From Hemerocallis citrina (taxonomy: Eukaryota; Streptophyta; Magnoliopsida; Asparagales; Asphodelaceae): 64,000 nucleotides of DNA. A model generated the notes under the pieces. That model had not been told where the DNA came from, ran no database searches, and saw only the letters and a list, made by a program, of their open reading frames with translations. Shown here piece after piece: positions 34,953 through 45,602 of the stretch. Made by a program: the position numbers and the translations under genes. The stretch is taken from positions 146,681,767 through 146,745,766 of the forward strand of contig CM030367.1 in the NCBI GenBank assembly GCA_017893485.1, read 5' to 3'. Positions within the stretch are counted from its first letter, which is position 1; each line of letters opens with the position of its first letter.

Positions 34953-36779
34953 TCACGAAACTTTAGACCCTACTCGGAAGCCTAAACTTCTCGTACCTTT
35001 TCCCCCGAGGTATGGTTGAATAAAATCCTGCCATCCTTCCCCACTGTGGTGAAATACCTTCCACCACCATTTCCCCAAAAGGGCAAGGTTCATATCTCTA
35101 AGGTCGATGATGCCTAGCCCTCCATGCTTCTTCTTCATGCAAGCAATACTCCATTTGATCAGGTGGTCACCTCCCCTATTCGAATCTGCCCCTTTCCACA
35201 AGAATCTTTTCCGAATTCGGTCAATCCTTTGGATAACCCATTTAGGAAGCTCAAAAAATGACATGTAGTAAATGGGCAGATTAGACAACACTGAGTTGAT
35301 GAGTACCACTCTGGCCCCGAGTGAGAGCGATTTTTCTTTCCAACTAGCCAGTCTGTCCTCCACCCTGTCTATGATAGGCAGCCAGTTTGACTTAGTGAGC
35401 TTCCCTGGTCTGAGTGGGAGCCCTAAGTATTTGATCGGAAACTCATCCGTCATACAGTTTAGTATGGTGGCCTGTTCCCGTGTTTCGACATCGAATAATG
35501 TAATTGGAATCAGAGCGCTTTTGTGGAAATTTATCCTGAGCCCTGACCAGGCTTCAAAATAGTAGAGTTTCCCTTTAAAGCAGACTGTTTCTGACCTGGT
35601 TCCATTATCGAAAAGTAGGGTGTCATCAGCATACTGAAGAATCGTGCACCCTTGATTAGACGCGCTGCTGGCCAGTGGCGTTATCCACCCTTTTCTTCGG
35701 CAGTTTTCTAGCATACCCCTCAGCACATTCGCTACGATAGTGAATAGAAGTGGTGATAGTGGATCTCCTTGCCGGAGTCCTTTCTTGCAAGGGAACGGCG
35801 GCCCTGGCTGCCCATTCACCGAGATTGCCGTTTTACTAGTATGCAAACACTGCCTGATCCATCTTATCCATTTATTCCCGAATCCCCTTCCTCTGAGAGC
35901 TTTCAGCAGGCATTCCCAATCGACGGAATTGTATGCTTTTTCAGAGTCCAGTTTTAGGAGGAAGTTCTTAGAGTTACTCGTATGGCAGCAGTGGATAACT
36001 TGCTCCGCGGCACAGTCTAGAATACATCTGCCCTTGATGAAACCCGTCTGAGTTTTGCTGACTAAGCTGTCCATTATACTTTCCAGGTAGATGGCCAGGA
36101 CCTTAGTGATAATCTTACCTGAGTAGTTTATCAGGCTGATCGGTCTAAAGTCCCCCACTCTCGTAGACTCCTCCTGTTTAGGTATGAGGACGACTTCCAC
36201 AAAATTGAACATGCCCAATCTGAGAGTGTTGTTAAAAAATTCATCCATCAGCGCCATAATGTCCCCTTTAATTTCTTTCCAGAACACTTGGATGAACATC
36301 ATAGGGAAGCCGTCTGGCCCATACGACTTGTCTGCTCCCATTTGATTGATGGCCTTTTTGACTTTCTCTTTTGAGAAAGGAGCTTCCAAAGTGGATAATG
36401 TTTGCGTTGAATTGTTCTGGTATGCCTGCCAGTAATCATCTTTCAGTGGGATCCCGATGTCATTTTTCTTCCCAAAGAGGTCATTGTAGTAAGCTTGAAA
36501 GGTTGTGGAAATCACCTTTTCGTCTTGCGAAGTCCCCGTGTCCGTCTGTATTGACAGAATTAAGTTGGACCTGCGCCTGGCACTTGCCACTCGTTCGAAG
36601 AAAGCCGTATTCGCGTCTCCCTCTTTGAGCCACGAAATCCTTGACCTTTGTTGCCATTTGATTTCTTCCAACTTATAAAGATTGGCAATATTCTCTCGGA
36701 GTTCTAGTAGCCTGTTTCTTTCATCTTGTGACAGGACTCTCATTTCTTCCAACCTTTCTAGTTCATCAATTCCTTCCAA
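34953..36779 (-). pseudogene. L1-B ORF2, reverse transcriptase
   Basis: 608 open codons holding the whole reverse transcriptase: GPDGFPMMF (about residue 154), FRPISLINYSGKIITKVLAI, motif A LKLDSEKAYNSVDW (D278), GLRQGDPLSPLLF (334-346) and YADDTLLF (383-390). The active-site aspartates are present. The frame ends at TGA where L1-A has CGA (R), a CpG-type change, and begins after a TAG where L1-A has TGG (W). It is the best preserved reverse transcriptase of this LINE family here but is not part of an intact ORF2. Confidence 0.9.
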
Positions 36780-36944
36780 AAAGGCATCCTTTGCACGCTA
36801 GATGGTCGAAAATCTGGACCGATTCCATCTACACAGCCGCTTCCTCAATCTACAGATTTTTTTCACACCATCGGGCTGCAGCATTCGTACCAGCAGTTGG
36901 GAGTGCCCAATTTTCCATCACCATGTGGTGAAATCCCTGAATTT

Positions 36945-37670
36945 CTAGCCAGACCTTCTCGAATTGAATTTCCTAGGCCTTTGAGCTCCCCATACCCTTG
37001 TGTCAAGTAGGATCGGAGTATGATCTGACGTTGGTCTAGGGATCAATCTAGCGGTTGCTAATGGGAATTTAGCCTCCCAATCCATCGATACTAGTATCCT
37101 GTCCAGTTTGGCCATGATCGGAGCAGCCTGTATGTTAGACCATGTGAATAGTCTATCATTAATTGGAATATCTATGAGCTCTAGTTCCGTGATCACCCTT
37201 TTGAACTCTTCTCTGTGCTTGTTGCTGGAACCTCTTCCCTTGTCTTCGAAGGAAAATCTGGTAATATTGAAGTCCCCCTCAACAATCCAGGCTCCCGACC
37301 ATCAGTGTCGAATATCGACAAGCTCATGCCAGAAGGCATCACGGTCTGTAGCCACATTCGGTCTATAAACGACAGTGACTGTCTGCACCCAATTATCAGA
37401 TCGTTGTTTCAGTCGGATAGTTAGGGAGAATGTTCCACTGTAAACCTCGGTACAAGTGAGAGTATCCGGGTTGAACCCAATAGCAATTCCCCCCGAGGCT
37501 CCTACGGACGGGTGTAGCACCCATTCCTTGATTCTGTTGCCCCCTATCCTTTTGAGTTTGGTCCCATGCACAAGTTTGGTCACCCGTAATGCTACAACTT
37601 CCGCCTTGGAGTTGTTAATGACATCCTAACCATATCTCTTTTCCCCATATCCCCCAGCCCCCTCACATTC
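36945..37670 (-). pseudogene. L1-B ORF2, endonuclease domain
   Basis: Pieces read MNTLFWNVRGLGD (start near 37684), GNRIKEWVLHPSVGASGGIA, VVYRPNVATDRDAFWHELV, a GDFN region in another frame, and LIDIPINDRLFTWSNIQAAP with SDHTPILLDTRVW. The D-H motif near the end is present. A one-base loss near the start and further shifts break the domain. Confidence 0.85.
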
Positions 37671-38524
37671 CAGAATAGTGTATTCATTGGGGGATCGTGT
37701 CTGAGTCGACCGTGGGGTGGGACAGGTTTCAATTTCACAGACCTCTATTAACCCAGAGGTGGCTCCTAGTTCTTTCTGACAACTAGATTTAACCCTTTCA
37801 GTTTTCCAACCCCTAATTTTATTAAGAAGTAAAGCATTACGTTCTGTGTCACACACCTCCAAACCACAGATTTTAGCTAGGAAAAAAACTTTAGAGTCTG
37901 ACATGAAATTTAATGTAGAAGCTAAAAAATTTCTCGTACCTCCGTCGTTGAATTTTGCAGCTTTTGCTGCCGCTGCTACCTCCAGATAGTCATCCAAAGA
38001 CTCCACATGAGCCCTCTTAGGCGACCGCTGCACTCTGAACCCAACCGTCCTGTGAGATGAAACAGTACTGTCTCCCGGTGCTGACTCTGGAAGTGTGGCC
38101 AAGACCATCTCAGGCAAGATCTCCCTTTATGTATCAACAATAAACTCCAGATCCTCTGACTCCTCGTCTGTAATTGAGAATTCTTTGTCCAGATTTAAGC
38201 ATCCTTCCAGGTCATCATCATTATCTGCAAGCTGATTTTCTAGTTGTAGAGTAGACTCTCTCATTGTGGACTCCTCATTGAGCCCACCGACTGCCGATGA
38301 CTCTTCAAGAATAGCGGAGTTTCCTGTGGCGGACTCCTCAATGGGCTCACTACCCATCTGATTGCTCAAAATTATAGTGTTACTTATCTCAGGGGCTAAA
38401 ATAAGCATTTTGGGCCCCTCTTTAGGCCCATTAACGCCTATAAAACTCTTGTAACCAAGCCCACCCACTTGAGAAGCATCTGCTTTGCTTCTATCCGCTC
38501 CTCTGTGGTGTAAGATACCGCTAG
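37626..38524 (-). pseudogene. L1-B ORF1, C-terminal part
   Basis: Two frames: 38127-38468 (GGLGYKSFIGVNGPKEGPKM and an acidic tail) and 37626-38117 (SPKRAHVESLDDYLEVAAAA, CGLEVCDTERNALLLNKI). The second reads past the place where L1-A stops because one extra base lies before the ORF2 ATG, so the ATGA overlap is lost in this copy. It is cut at 38525 by the CACTA element. Confidence 0.8.
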
Positions 38525-38680
38525 CACTACAAAAAATAGGAGAATACCCGGCTAAAAAACCACGGCGTTTGAGTGTTTCGCCGGGACATTCCCCGGCGCT
38601 TTATAAAAAATGCCAGCGGGTCGAAAGTTTCCTCGGCGTTTTATAAAAAAACCGCCGGCGAATGTTTCGGTCTAAAGAAC
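38525..38680 (+). repeat. CACTA left terminal and subterminal repeats
   Basis: The 5' end CACTACAAAAAATAGGAGAA is followed by repeated GGCG motifs (CCGGGACATTCCCCGGCG, CTCGGCG, CCGCCGGCG). Subterminal repeats are the transposase-binding sites in CACTA elements. Confidence 0.85.
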
Positions 38681-38981
38681 CCCACGCTTGACGCTCCCCA
38701 CTTCCCTCTCTCTATTTCCCTATTCGCGCCTTCTCTCTCCGAAACCCTAGCTTTTTCTATTTTTTCGATTTCGCATTGACGGATCGCCGTTCGCTCTCAC
38801 CGCTGTCCCGCCGAACGCCGTACGCCACCCGTCGCTGTTCGCTCTCAACGCCATCGCTGTTCGCTCTCATCGCCGCCCTCTGCCACCGCTGTTTGCTGTC
38901 ATTGCCGCCGCCGCTTGCCGCTCGCCTCCCGCCTCCCGCCTCCCGCCGCTGTTCCGCTTCTTCCTCTCCTGCGATATCAAC

Positions 38982-39044
38982 ATGCCTGTCACCTTCAGGA
39001 TCGAACGCCTCGAAGGCGATCTCCCCAATCCCCGCCCAAATCCG
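38982..39044 (+). pseudogene. Possible first exon of the captured gene
   Basis: ATG at 38982 opens MPVTFRIERLEGDLPNPRPN, 21 codons, and ends exactly at a GTATGG donor-like site (39045). It follows a 5' UTR-like stretch (CCGAAACCCTAG) and a CGCCG-rich segment. Its link to the OTU exons at 57025 is likely from position and strand only, because the Gypsy insertion separates them. Confidence 0.45.
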
Positions 39045-39446
39045 GTATGGTTCCTCACCCCCTTCTCCAATTAGGGTTCTGTAGCTTAGTTTTGTTCTAA
39101 TGTCCACTCGATCGCTCTAATTAGGGTTTATGTGCTCCTTTCAGTAATTGACTAGGGTAATTGTAGTTGAAAGGGAGAGGTGAGGTGAATTTGGAAGGAA
39201 TTGAATGACTGTGGTATGAAAAGTGGGGAATATAAGCGCATTAGATGAAAGACACAATTAGCAGTGGAAGAAGTGATATAGCTTTTGGGAAAGGAAGATA
39301 ATTGTAAAGAGATTTGTTGAGAAATGAATGTTTTTGATATGCTTGATGGCTATCAAAATTTTTTTTTTGAGATCAGAAAGCAGCATCACTGGTACTACTA
39401 TTCCATTTACTAGTAACTAGTTTTTTGACATACTAGCAAAAAATAG
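39045..39446. other. CACTA internal DNA, intron-like
   Basis: AT-rich non-coding DNA between the candidate exon and the Gypsy insertion. No motif recognised. It ends with AATAG, the left target copy of the Gypsy. Confidence 0.5.
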
Positions 39447-40032
39447 TGATGCGGTTTGTTTCTGGGAGACGTGTGGATGCACCAGGTGTGAGTTCTTACT
39501 CGATTTGTATTTGAAGGAGAAAGCTTCTTCAGAGGCGACCCTCGGCTGGCCGAGCGGTACCTGTGACAGGGTGGAGTGAGGTGGATGTCTGGGCTCGGAT
39601 CAGGTGGCTCGGATCCGAGGTCTGGTGTACCTGCAGACGGTCTCGAAACACCGGGGTTGGTCCCGGTGGCAGACCCTCCGACGATCTAGTCAGTTACTTT
39701 AAGATAAGAGTAACAGTAACTAGGGTTTAGGGGAGAAAAGATTGATTACCTTTGAAGAAAGGAGAGGGCCTGGTATTTATAGGAGATTCTAATCGGGTCC
39801 AGACCCGTTTGGGGCTGGGCCGGACCCGGTTACCCGATTGGCCGAAGCGGTGGAAAGTCGGGCGGTATAGGGCTGACGTGGCAGGCGCCGGAGTGGTTTC
39901 CGGGCTGACGTGGCAGATCTCCGGGCGGTTTTCTGGTGCTGACGTGGCTGATCTGAAGGATCAGGAAGGATGCGTATCCTGAGGAGATCTGGTGGCTCAG
40001 GGTGAGCCACGCTTTATTCCTGACCCATATCA
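39447..40032 (-). repeat. 3' LTR of the Tat Gypsy
   Basis: 586 bp. Compared by eye with the other LTR it has five single-base differences, all transitions. A TATA box TATAAATACC is readable on the minus strand at 39772-39781. Confidence 0.95.
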
Positions 40033-40239
40033 CAAGCCCCACACTCCCGCAGGGTTAGGTGATCCAGCAGTGCGGGGGTGACTCATGGTCCTCGGGGGAA
40101 GTGCAGATGTCAGGGTAAGAAGTAGGGTCTGTTGTTCCCCGAAGAGGGCCAGGGGCAGGAGGAATGGACTCCTCGTTTGGATGTGCGTGGGGTGAAGTTC
40201 TTAGGGGGGGATAGTCGGTAGTATGAATGCCGAGCTCAC
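40033..40239 (-). other. Tat Gypsy region next to 3' LTR, with purine tract
   Basis: On the minus strand GGGAGTGTGGGGCTTG directly precedes the LTR (40033-40048) and is the likely polypurine tract. The rest is non-coding. Confidence 0.65.
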
Positions 40240-41705
40240 TAGGTCGGTGGCCGAGTTCGGGGGGTCGGCAGACGATCTTTCGGGTCGGCGGACGAACCCA
40301 TACGGGTCGGTGGACGAACCCTCCAGGGGTCGGACGACCGACTCGTTAGTTGGAAGAGTGAGAGGTCGTCCAGGCCACTTGATGGGGTTCGTCTTTGCAT
40401 GAGGTCGCGAGGTCGGCTGGACGAGCGTTTTGGCTAGTTTTAAGAGAGTGAGGAGAGGGGTTTGATTCGGATTTCGATCCGAGCGCCGAGCCCGTATTGA
40501 GAGGTGAGGCAGCCAGGTTTGAGCTCCGGGGGGGGGGGGGGGGGGTCGGCGGACGAGACCGGAAGGCTCGGCGGATGAGACCAAGAGGATCGGCGGACGA
40601 CTGCCTCGCTGGTTGGAAGAGCGGGGGGTCGTCCAGGCCATTTCGTTGGGACGGCGTCCGAGGTTTTGTGGTCGGTCATCCGAGCTTCTGGTCAGGTCGG
40701 AGAGTGGGCGGATGAGACTCGAACTCTGATCCGAGCGCCGAGCTCGTACTGGGAAAGGAGGAGGTAGTATGGCTCGAATCCCTATCCGAGCGTCGAGCTC
40801 AACCTGTGAAAGGAGACAGTGGTGCAGCTCGAATTCTTATCCGAACGCCGAATCCGTATCGAGAGGTGAGGTAGCCTGGCTCGATTTTAGGGGGTCGGCG
40901 GACGAGGCAAAAAGGGTCGGTGGACGAGACCAAGAGGGTCGGTGGACGAGACCAATGGGGTCGACGGACGAGACCAATAGGGTCGGCGGACGAGACCAAA
41001 AGGGTCGGCGGGCGAGACCAAGAGGGTCGGCTGTCGACTGCCTCGCTAGTTGGCATTGAGAGGTGAGGCCGCTTGACTTGAGCTCAGGGAGTCGGCGGAC
41101 GAGGCAAAAAAGGTCCGGTGGACGAGACCAACGAGGTCGACGGACGAGACCAAGAGGGTCGGCGGACGAGGCAAAAAAGGGTCGGTGGACGAGACCAATG
41201 GGGTCGACGGACGAGACCAAGAGGATCGGCGGACGAGACCAAGAGGCCCACCTGTTGGAGAAGGTGGCTTGGCTCGAATTTCTATCCGAGCGTCGAGCCC
41301 CACCTGTTTGAAGGAGGGGCGGCTTGGCTCGAATTCTTATCCGAACGTCGAGTCCAACCTGTGAGAGAAGGTTGCGTGGCTCGAGTTCCCATCCGAGCGT
41401 CGAGCCCAACCTGTGAGGAGAGGGTTGCTTGGCTCGAGTTCGGGGGGTCGGCGGACGAGGCAAAAAAGGGTCGGTGGACGAGACCAAGAGGGTCGGTGGA
41501 CGAGACCAATGGGGTCGACGGACGAGACCAATAGGGTCGGCGGACGAGGCCAATAGGGTCGGCGGACGAGACCAAGAGGGTCGGCGGACGAGGCAAAAAG
41601 GGTCGGTGGATGAGGCGAAAAAGGGTCGGTGGACGAGACCAAGAGGGTCGGTGGACGAGACCAATGGGGTCGACGGACGAGACCAATAGGGTCGGCGGAC
41701 GAGAC
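40240..41705. repeat. Tandem array, 22-bp units mixed with 55-bp units (left block)
   Basis: The 22-bp unit GTCGGCGGACGAGACCAAGA(GG) recurs in runs at about 40240-40330, 40540-40610, 40888-41040, 41088-41250 and 41440-41705. Between runs lie 55-bp units like those at 43095-45225. A run of 18 G occurs near 40528-40545. Neither unit length is a multiple of three, so stop-free frames appear on both strands without coding meaning. Confidence 0.88.
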
Positions 41706-42180
41706 TGTAATACCCCGTATTTCTGAAAAAATATATATGGTTTGAAATAATAAATGAATTTGTGACTTGTCCTATAGAAGTTCGTATAGGAGGGATTTAT
41801 AAAATGATTGATTTGAAAAGTGGTTTGGTTGTAAAAAATGGATTTGGAATGGTGGGTGGGGACCACCGGTTTGTATGGAAAGAAAAGTAACAGCACACCC
41901 GGATTTGAGTGTGCTGTGCTTCTTTGTAGGTGACGTGGCAACCCAAGGGGTGGGTTGTGCACGGGTTGATTAAAAAACCGGGTATGGGATAGGATTAATC
42001 CCATATCGCTAATGAATTTGAATAAAATACTATATAAATAATAATTGCCAATGATCATTAGTCACCAATTCGGTTAACCACCTTTTGAGAGGCAGCCTGT
42101 GGTGGGCAGTTGTACTACATAGTATCTAATTTGTCTATAAAATTGTATAAATTGTCCGGGCTCGGGGCAGGGGCGTTACA
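41706..42180 (+). repeat. 5' LTR of the TRIM
   Basis: 475 bp. TATATAAATA at 42031-42040 is a likely TATA box. It differs from the other LTR at two positions by eye (CGTATAGG/CCTATAGG and AAAATGG/AAAACGG). Confidence 0.95.
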
Positions 42181-42182
42181 AA

Positions 42183-42194
42183 TGGTATCAGAGC
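42183..42194 (+). promoter_or_regulatory. Primer-binding site of the TRIM (tRNA-Met)
   Basis: TGGTATCAGAGC two bases after the LTR, a perfect standard site. Confidence 0.93.
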
Positions 42195-42230
42195 CGACTT
42201 TCGACGCCGAGGGTGTGAGAGCAGTGAGTT

Positions 42231-42425
42231 ATGGACTCCAGGATGATCGGCGGAGTGAGACAGATGGACAGAGATCCACAGAATGATCCCGGCGGAGTGA
42301 GACAGATGGACAGAGATCCACAGAATGATCCCAGAGTGGGGTCGGTCTCCAGAATTCCAATGGGGTCGGTCTCCAGAATTCCAAAGACGAGAGTGACGCT
42401 CACAGAAATGCTCTACATCGGCTAG
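42231..42425 (+). CDS. Short open frame inside the TRIM (64 codons, doubtful)
   Basis: The frame MDSRMIGGVRQMDRDPQNDP contains two tandem duplications whose lengths are multiples of three: 42 bp (42249-42290 and 42291-42332; GGVRQMDRDPQNDP twice) and 24 bp (42337-42360 and 42361-42384; GSVSRIP twice). It resembles no family I know. It may be a relic of a gag start, or chance. There is no evidence of expression. Confidence 0.25.
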   Translation: MDSRMIGGVRQMDRDPQNDPGGVRQMDRDPQNDPRVGSVSRIPMGSVSRIPKTRVTLTEMLYIG

Positions 42426-42500
42426 AAAGTAGATCCTGCACTAGATTGTGCATGCCCCGTGCTCATCAGCGAGGACGCTGATTTCTGAAGGGGGGGTGTA

Positions 42501-42975
42501 TGTAATACCCCGTATTTCTGAAAAAATATATATGGTTTGAAATAATAAATGAATTTGTGACTTGTCCTATAGAAGTTCCTATAGGAGGGATTTATAAAAT
42601 GATTGATTTGAAAAGTGGTTTGGTTGTAAAAAACGGATTTGGAATGGTGGGTGGGGACCACCGGTTTGTATGGAAAGAAAAGTAACAGCACACCCGGATT
42701 TGAGTGTGCTGTGCTTCTTTGTAGGTGACGTGGCAACCCAAGGGGTGGGTTGTGCACGGGTTGATTAAAAAACCGGGTATGGGATAGGATTAATCCCATA
42801 TCGCTAATGAATTTGAATAAAATACTATATAAATAATAATTGCCAATGATCATTAGTCACCAATTCGGTTAACCACCTTTTGAGAGGCAGCCTGTGGTGG
42901 GCAGTTGTACTACATAGTATCTAATTTGTCTATAAAATTGTATAAATTGTCCGGGCTCGGGGCAGGGGCGTTACA
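42501..42975 (+). repeat. 3' LTR of the TRIM
   Basis: 475 bp, nearly identical to 41706-42180. Confidence 0.95.
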
Positions 42976-45225
42976 GAGACCAAGAGGGTCGGCGGACGAG
43001 GCAAAAAGGGTCGGTGGATGAGGCCAAAAAGGGTCGGCGGACAAGACCAATGGGGTCGACGGATGAGACCAAGAGGGTCGGCGGTCGAGACCAAGAGCCC
43101 CACCTGTTGAAGGAGGTGGCTTGGCTCGAATTTCGATCCGAACGTCGTGCCCCACCTGTTGAACGAGAGGTGGCTTGGCTCGAATCCTTATCCGAACGTC
43201 GAGCCCAACCTGTGAGAGGAGAAGGTTGCTTGGCTCAAGTTCCCATCCGAGCGTCGAGCCCCACCTGTGAAAGGAGAAGGTGGCTTGGCTCGAGTTGTTA
43301 TCCGAGAGTCGAGTCCCACCTGTGAAAGGAGAAGGTGGCTTGGCTCGACTTCTCGTCCGCCCGTCGAGCCCAACCTGTGAGAGGAGAAGGTTGCTTGGCT
43401 CGAGTTCGGGGGGTCGGTGGACGAGGCGAAAAAGGGTCGGCGGACGAGACCAATGGGGTCGACGGACGAGACCAAGAGGGTCGGCGGACGAGACCAAGAG
43501 CCCCACCTGTTGAAGGAGGAGGTGGCTTGGCTCGAATTTCTATCCGAACGTCGTGCCCCACCTGTTGAAGGAGAGGTGGCTTGGCTCGAATCCTTATCCG
43601 AACGTCGAGCCCAACCTGTGAGAGGAGAAGGTTGCTTGGCTCGAGTTCCCATCCGAGCGTCGAGCCCCACCTGTGAAAGGAGAAGGTGGCTTGGCTCGAC
43701 TTGTTATCCGAGAGTCGAGTCCCACCTGTGAAAGGAGAAGGTGGCTTGGCTCGAGTTGTTATCCGAGAGTCGAGTCCCACCTGTGAAAGGAGAAGGTGGC
43801 TTGGCTCGACTTCTCATCCGACCGTCGAGCCCAACCTGTGAGAGGAGAAGGTTGCTTGGCTCGAGTTCGGGGGCTGGAGGACGAGGCAAAAGGGTCGGCG
43901 GACGAGACCAAGAGGGTCGGCGGACGAGACCAAGAGCCCCACCTGTTGAAGAAGGTGGCTTGGCTCGAGTTTCGATCCGAGCGTCGAGCCCCACCTGTTG
44001 AAGGAGAGGTGGCTTGGCTCAAATTCTTATCCGAACGTCGAGTCCAACCTGTGAGAGGCGAAGGTTGCTTGGCTCGAGTTTCCATCCGAGCGTCGAGTCC
44101 CACCTGTTTGAAGGAGAAGGTGGCTTGGCTCGAGCTGCGATCCGAGGGTCGAGTCCCACCTGTGAAAGGAGAGGGTGGCTTGGCTCGTGTTTCCATCCGA
44201 GCGTCGAGCCCTACCTGTGAGAGGGAAAAGTAGCTTGGCTCGAGTTTCCATCCGAACGTCGAGCCCCACCTGTAAGCGGGAAGAGTATCTTGGCTCGAGT
44301 TTCCATCCGAACGTCGAGCCCCGCCTGTGAGAGGAGAAGGATGCTTGGCTCGAGTTCTCATCCGAACGTCGAGCCCAACCTGTGAGAGGGAAAAGTAGCT
44401 TGGCTCGAGTTTCCATCCGAACGTCGAGACCCACCTGTGAGAGGAGAAGGATGCTTGCCTTGAGTTCTCATCCGAACGTCGAGACCCACCTGTGAGAGGA
44501 GAAGGATGCTTGGCTCGAGTTCTCATCCGAACGTCGAGCCCAACCTGTGAGAGGGAAAAGTAGCTTGGCTCGAGTTTCCATCCGAACGTCGAGCCCCACC
44601 TGTTTGAAGGAGAAGGTGGCTTGGCTCGAGCTGCGATCCGAGGGTCGAGTCCCACCTGTGAAAGGAGAGGGTGGCTTGGCTCGTGTTTCCATCCGAGCGT
44701 CGAGCCCCACCTGTGAGAGGGAAAAGTAGCTTGGCTCGAGTTTCCATCCGAACGTCGAGCCCCACCTGTGAGCGGGAAGAGTATCTTGGCTCGAGTTTCC
44801 ATCCGAACGTCGAGCCCCGCCTGTGAGAGGAGAAGGATGCTTGGCTCGAGTTCTCATCCGAACGTCGAGCCCAACCTGTGAGAGGGAAAAGTATCTTGGC
44901 TCGAGTTTCCATCCGAACGTCGAGCCCCACCTGTGAGAGGAGAAGGATGCTTGGCTCGAGTTCTCATCCGAACGTCGAGCCCAACCTGTGAGAGGGAAAA
45001 GTAGCTTGGCTCGAGTTTCCATCCGAACGTCGAGACCCACCTGTGAGAGGAGAAGGATGCTTGGCTCGAGTTCTCATCCGAACGTCGAGACCCACCTGTG
45101 AGAGGAGAAGGATGCTTGGCTCGAGTTCTCATCCGAACGTCGAGCCCAACCTGTGAGAGGGAAAAGTAGCTTGGCTCGAGTTTCCATCCGAACGTCGAGC
45201 CCCACCTGTTGAAGGAGAAGGCGCT
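42976..45225. repeat. Tandem array of 55-bp hairpin monomers (main block)
   Basis: After a short 22-bp run, monomers of 55 bp continue from about 43095 to 45225, near 38 copies. Each has the core GGCTCGA, ATCCGA, TCGAGCC. GGCTCGA and TCGAGCC are reverse complements around a 15-base loop, so each monomer can fold. Larger repeats are visible: a block of about 430 bp recurs (42980-43400 against 43440-43860), and one of about 490 bp (44126 against 44614). Such arrays between pol and the 3' LTR are known for Tat elements. Confidence 0.9.
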
Positions 45226-45374
45226 ATCGCACTAGACTCCCTCCAAGACCTCTGACTGGCCGCAACTTTACACCTTATGCTAGGAGGTGATTCCTGTCGG
45301 GCAAATAGGGAGGGGCAGTATTGGAATTTTACCCTTTCTGCTGACGTAATGGCACAAATTTCAACGTTTGTTTT

Positions 45375-45454
45375 AGCCGTTTGATCTTGTCAGATAAGAT
45401 CTAACGGCTAGATGCTCATTTGCGAAAATCGAGGAGTCGCTGTCTATTTTAAAA
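45375..45454 (+). promoter_or_regulatory. Promoter-like region of the antisense gene
   Basis: A near-perfect inverted repeat AGCCGTT-T-GATCTT ... AAGATC-T-AACGGCT (45375-45409, one mismatch, 7-bp loop) lies 36 bp before a TATA-like TATTTTAAAA (45445-45454). The start codon is at 45603. The layout suggests a plus-strand promoter inside the element; activity is inference. Confidence 0.5.
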
Positions 45455-45602
45455 CCCCCCCCCCCTCATTTCTTTTCACTTTATCGTTTCATAATTCCCA
45501 ATTTTTCAGCTTTAGCGCAGGCATTTCGATCGCTGTCGGCGGATCCTTCGCAGAGAAGCGTAACTTTCAAAGAATCAGGTTAGTAATTCTCCTTTTTTCT
45601 GA

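Larger units (their letters stand above)
33775..38524 (-). mobile_element. L1-like LINE, copy L1-B, 3' part
   Basis: Same subfamily as L1-A, opposite strand. It runs from an A tail at about 33775-33786 through the 3' UTR, ORF2 and part of ORF1, and is cut by the CACTA element at 38525. It continues at 58859-59214 and 62897-64000 and leaves the window. The A tail merges with an AAAAGATGC of copia C, consistent with priming at a T-rich nick. Confidence 0.9.
41706..42975 (+). mobile_element. TRIM (terminal-repeat retrotransposon in miniature)
   Basis: 1270 bp: two 475-bp LTRs, 320 bp between them, and GAGAC duplicated at both sides (41701-41705, 42976-42980). The primer site TGGTATCAGAGC (42183-42194) follows the first LTR and a purine tract GAAGGGGGGGTGTA (42487-42500) precedes the second. 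There is no gag or pol. LTR ends TGTAATACCCCG / GGGGCGTTACA resemble the large solo LTRs here, suggesting descent from a Tekay-type Gypsy. It must be mobilised by another element's proteins. Confidence 0.95.

Noticed and set aside
34684..37424. Plus-strand frames opposite LINE L1-B
   Set aside because: Shadows of the reverse transcriptase and endonuclease on the minus strand.
38776..39084. 102-codon frame as a host protein
   Set aside because: CGCCG-rich low-complexity 5' UTR-like DNA; the candidate start at 38982 with a donor site fits better, and even that is weak.
40201..45132. Many long open frames on both strands (arginine/serine/proline-rich)
   Set aside because: They arise from 22-bp and 55-bp tandem units that lack stops and are not multiples of three; the protein repeats mirror the DNA units on both strands.
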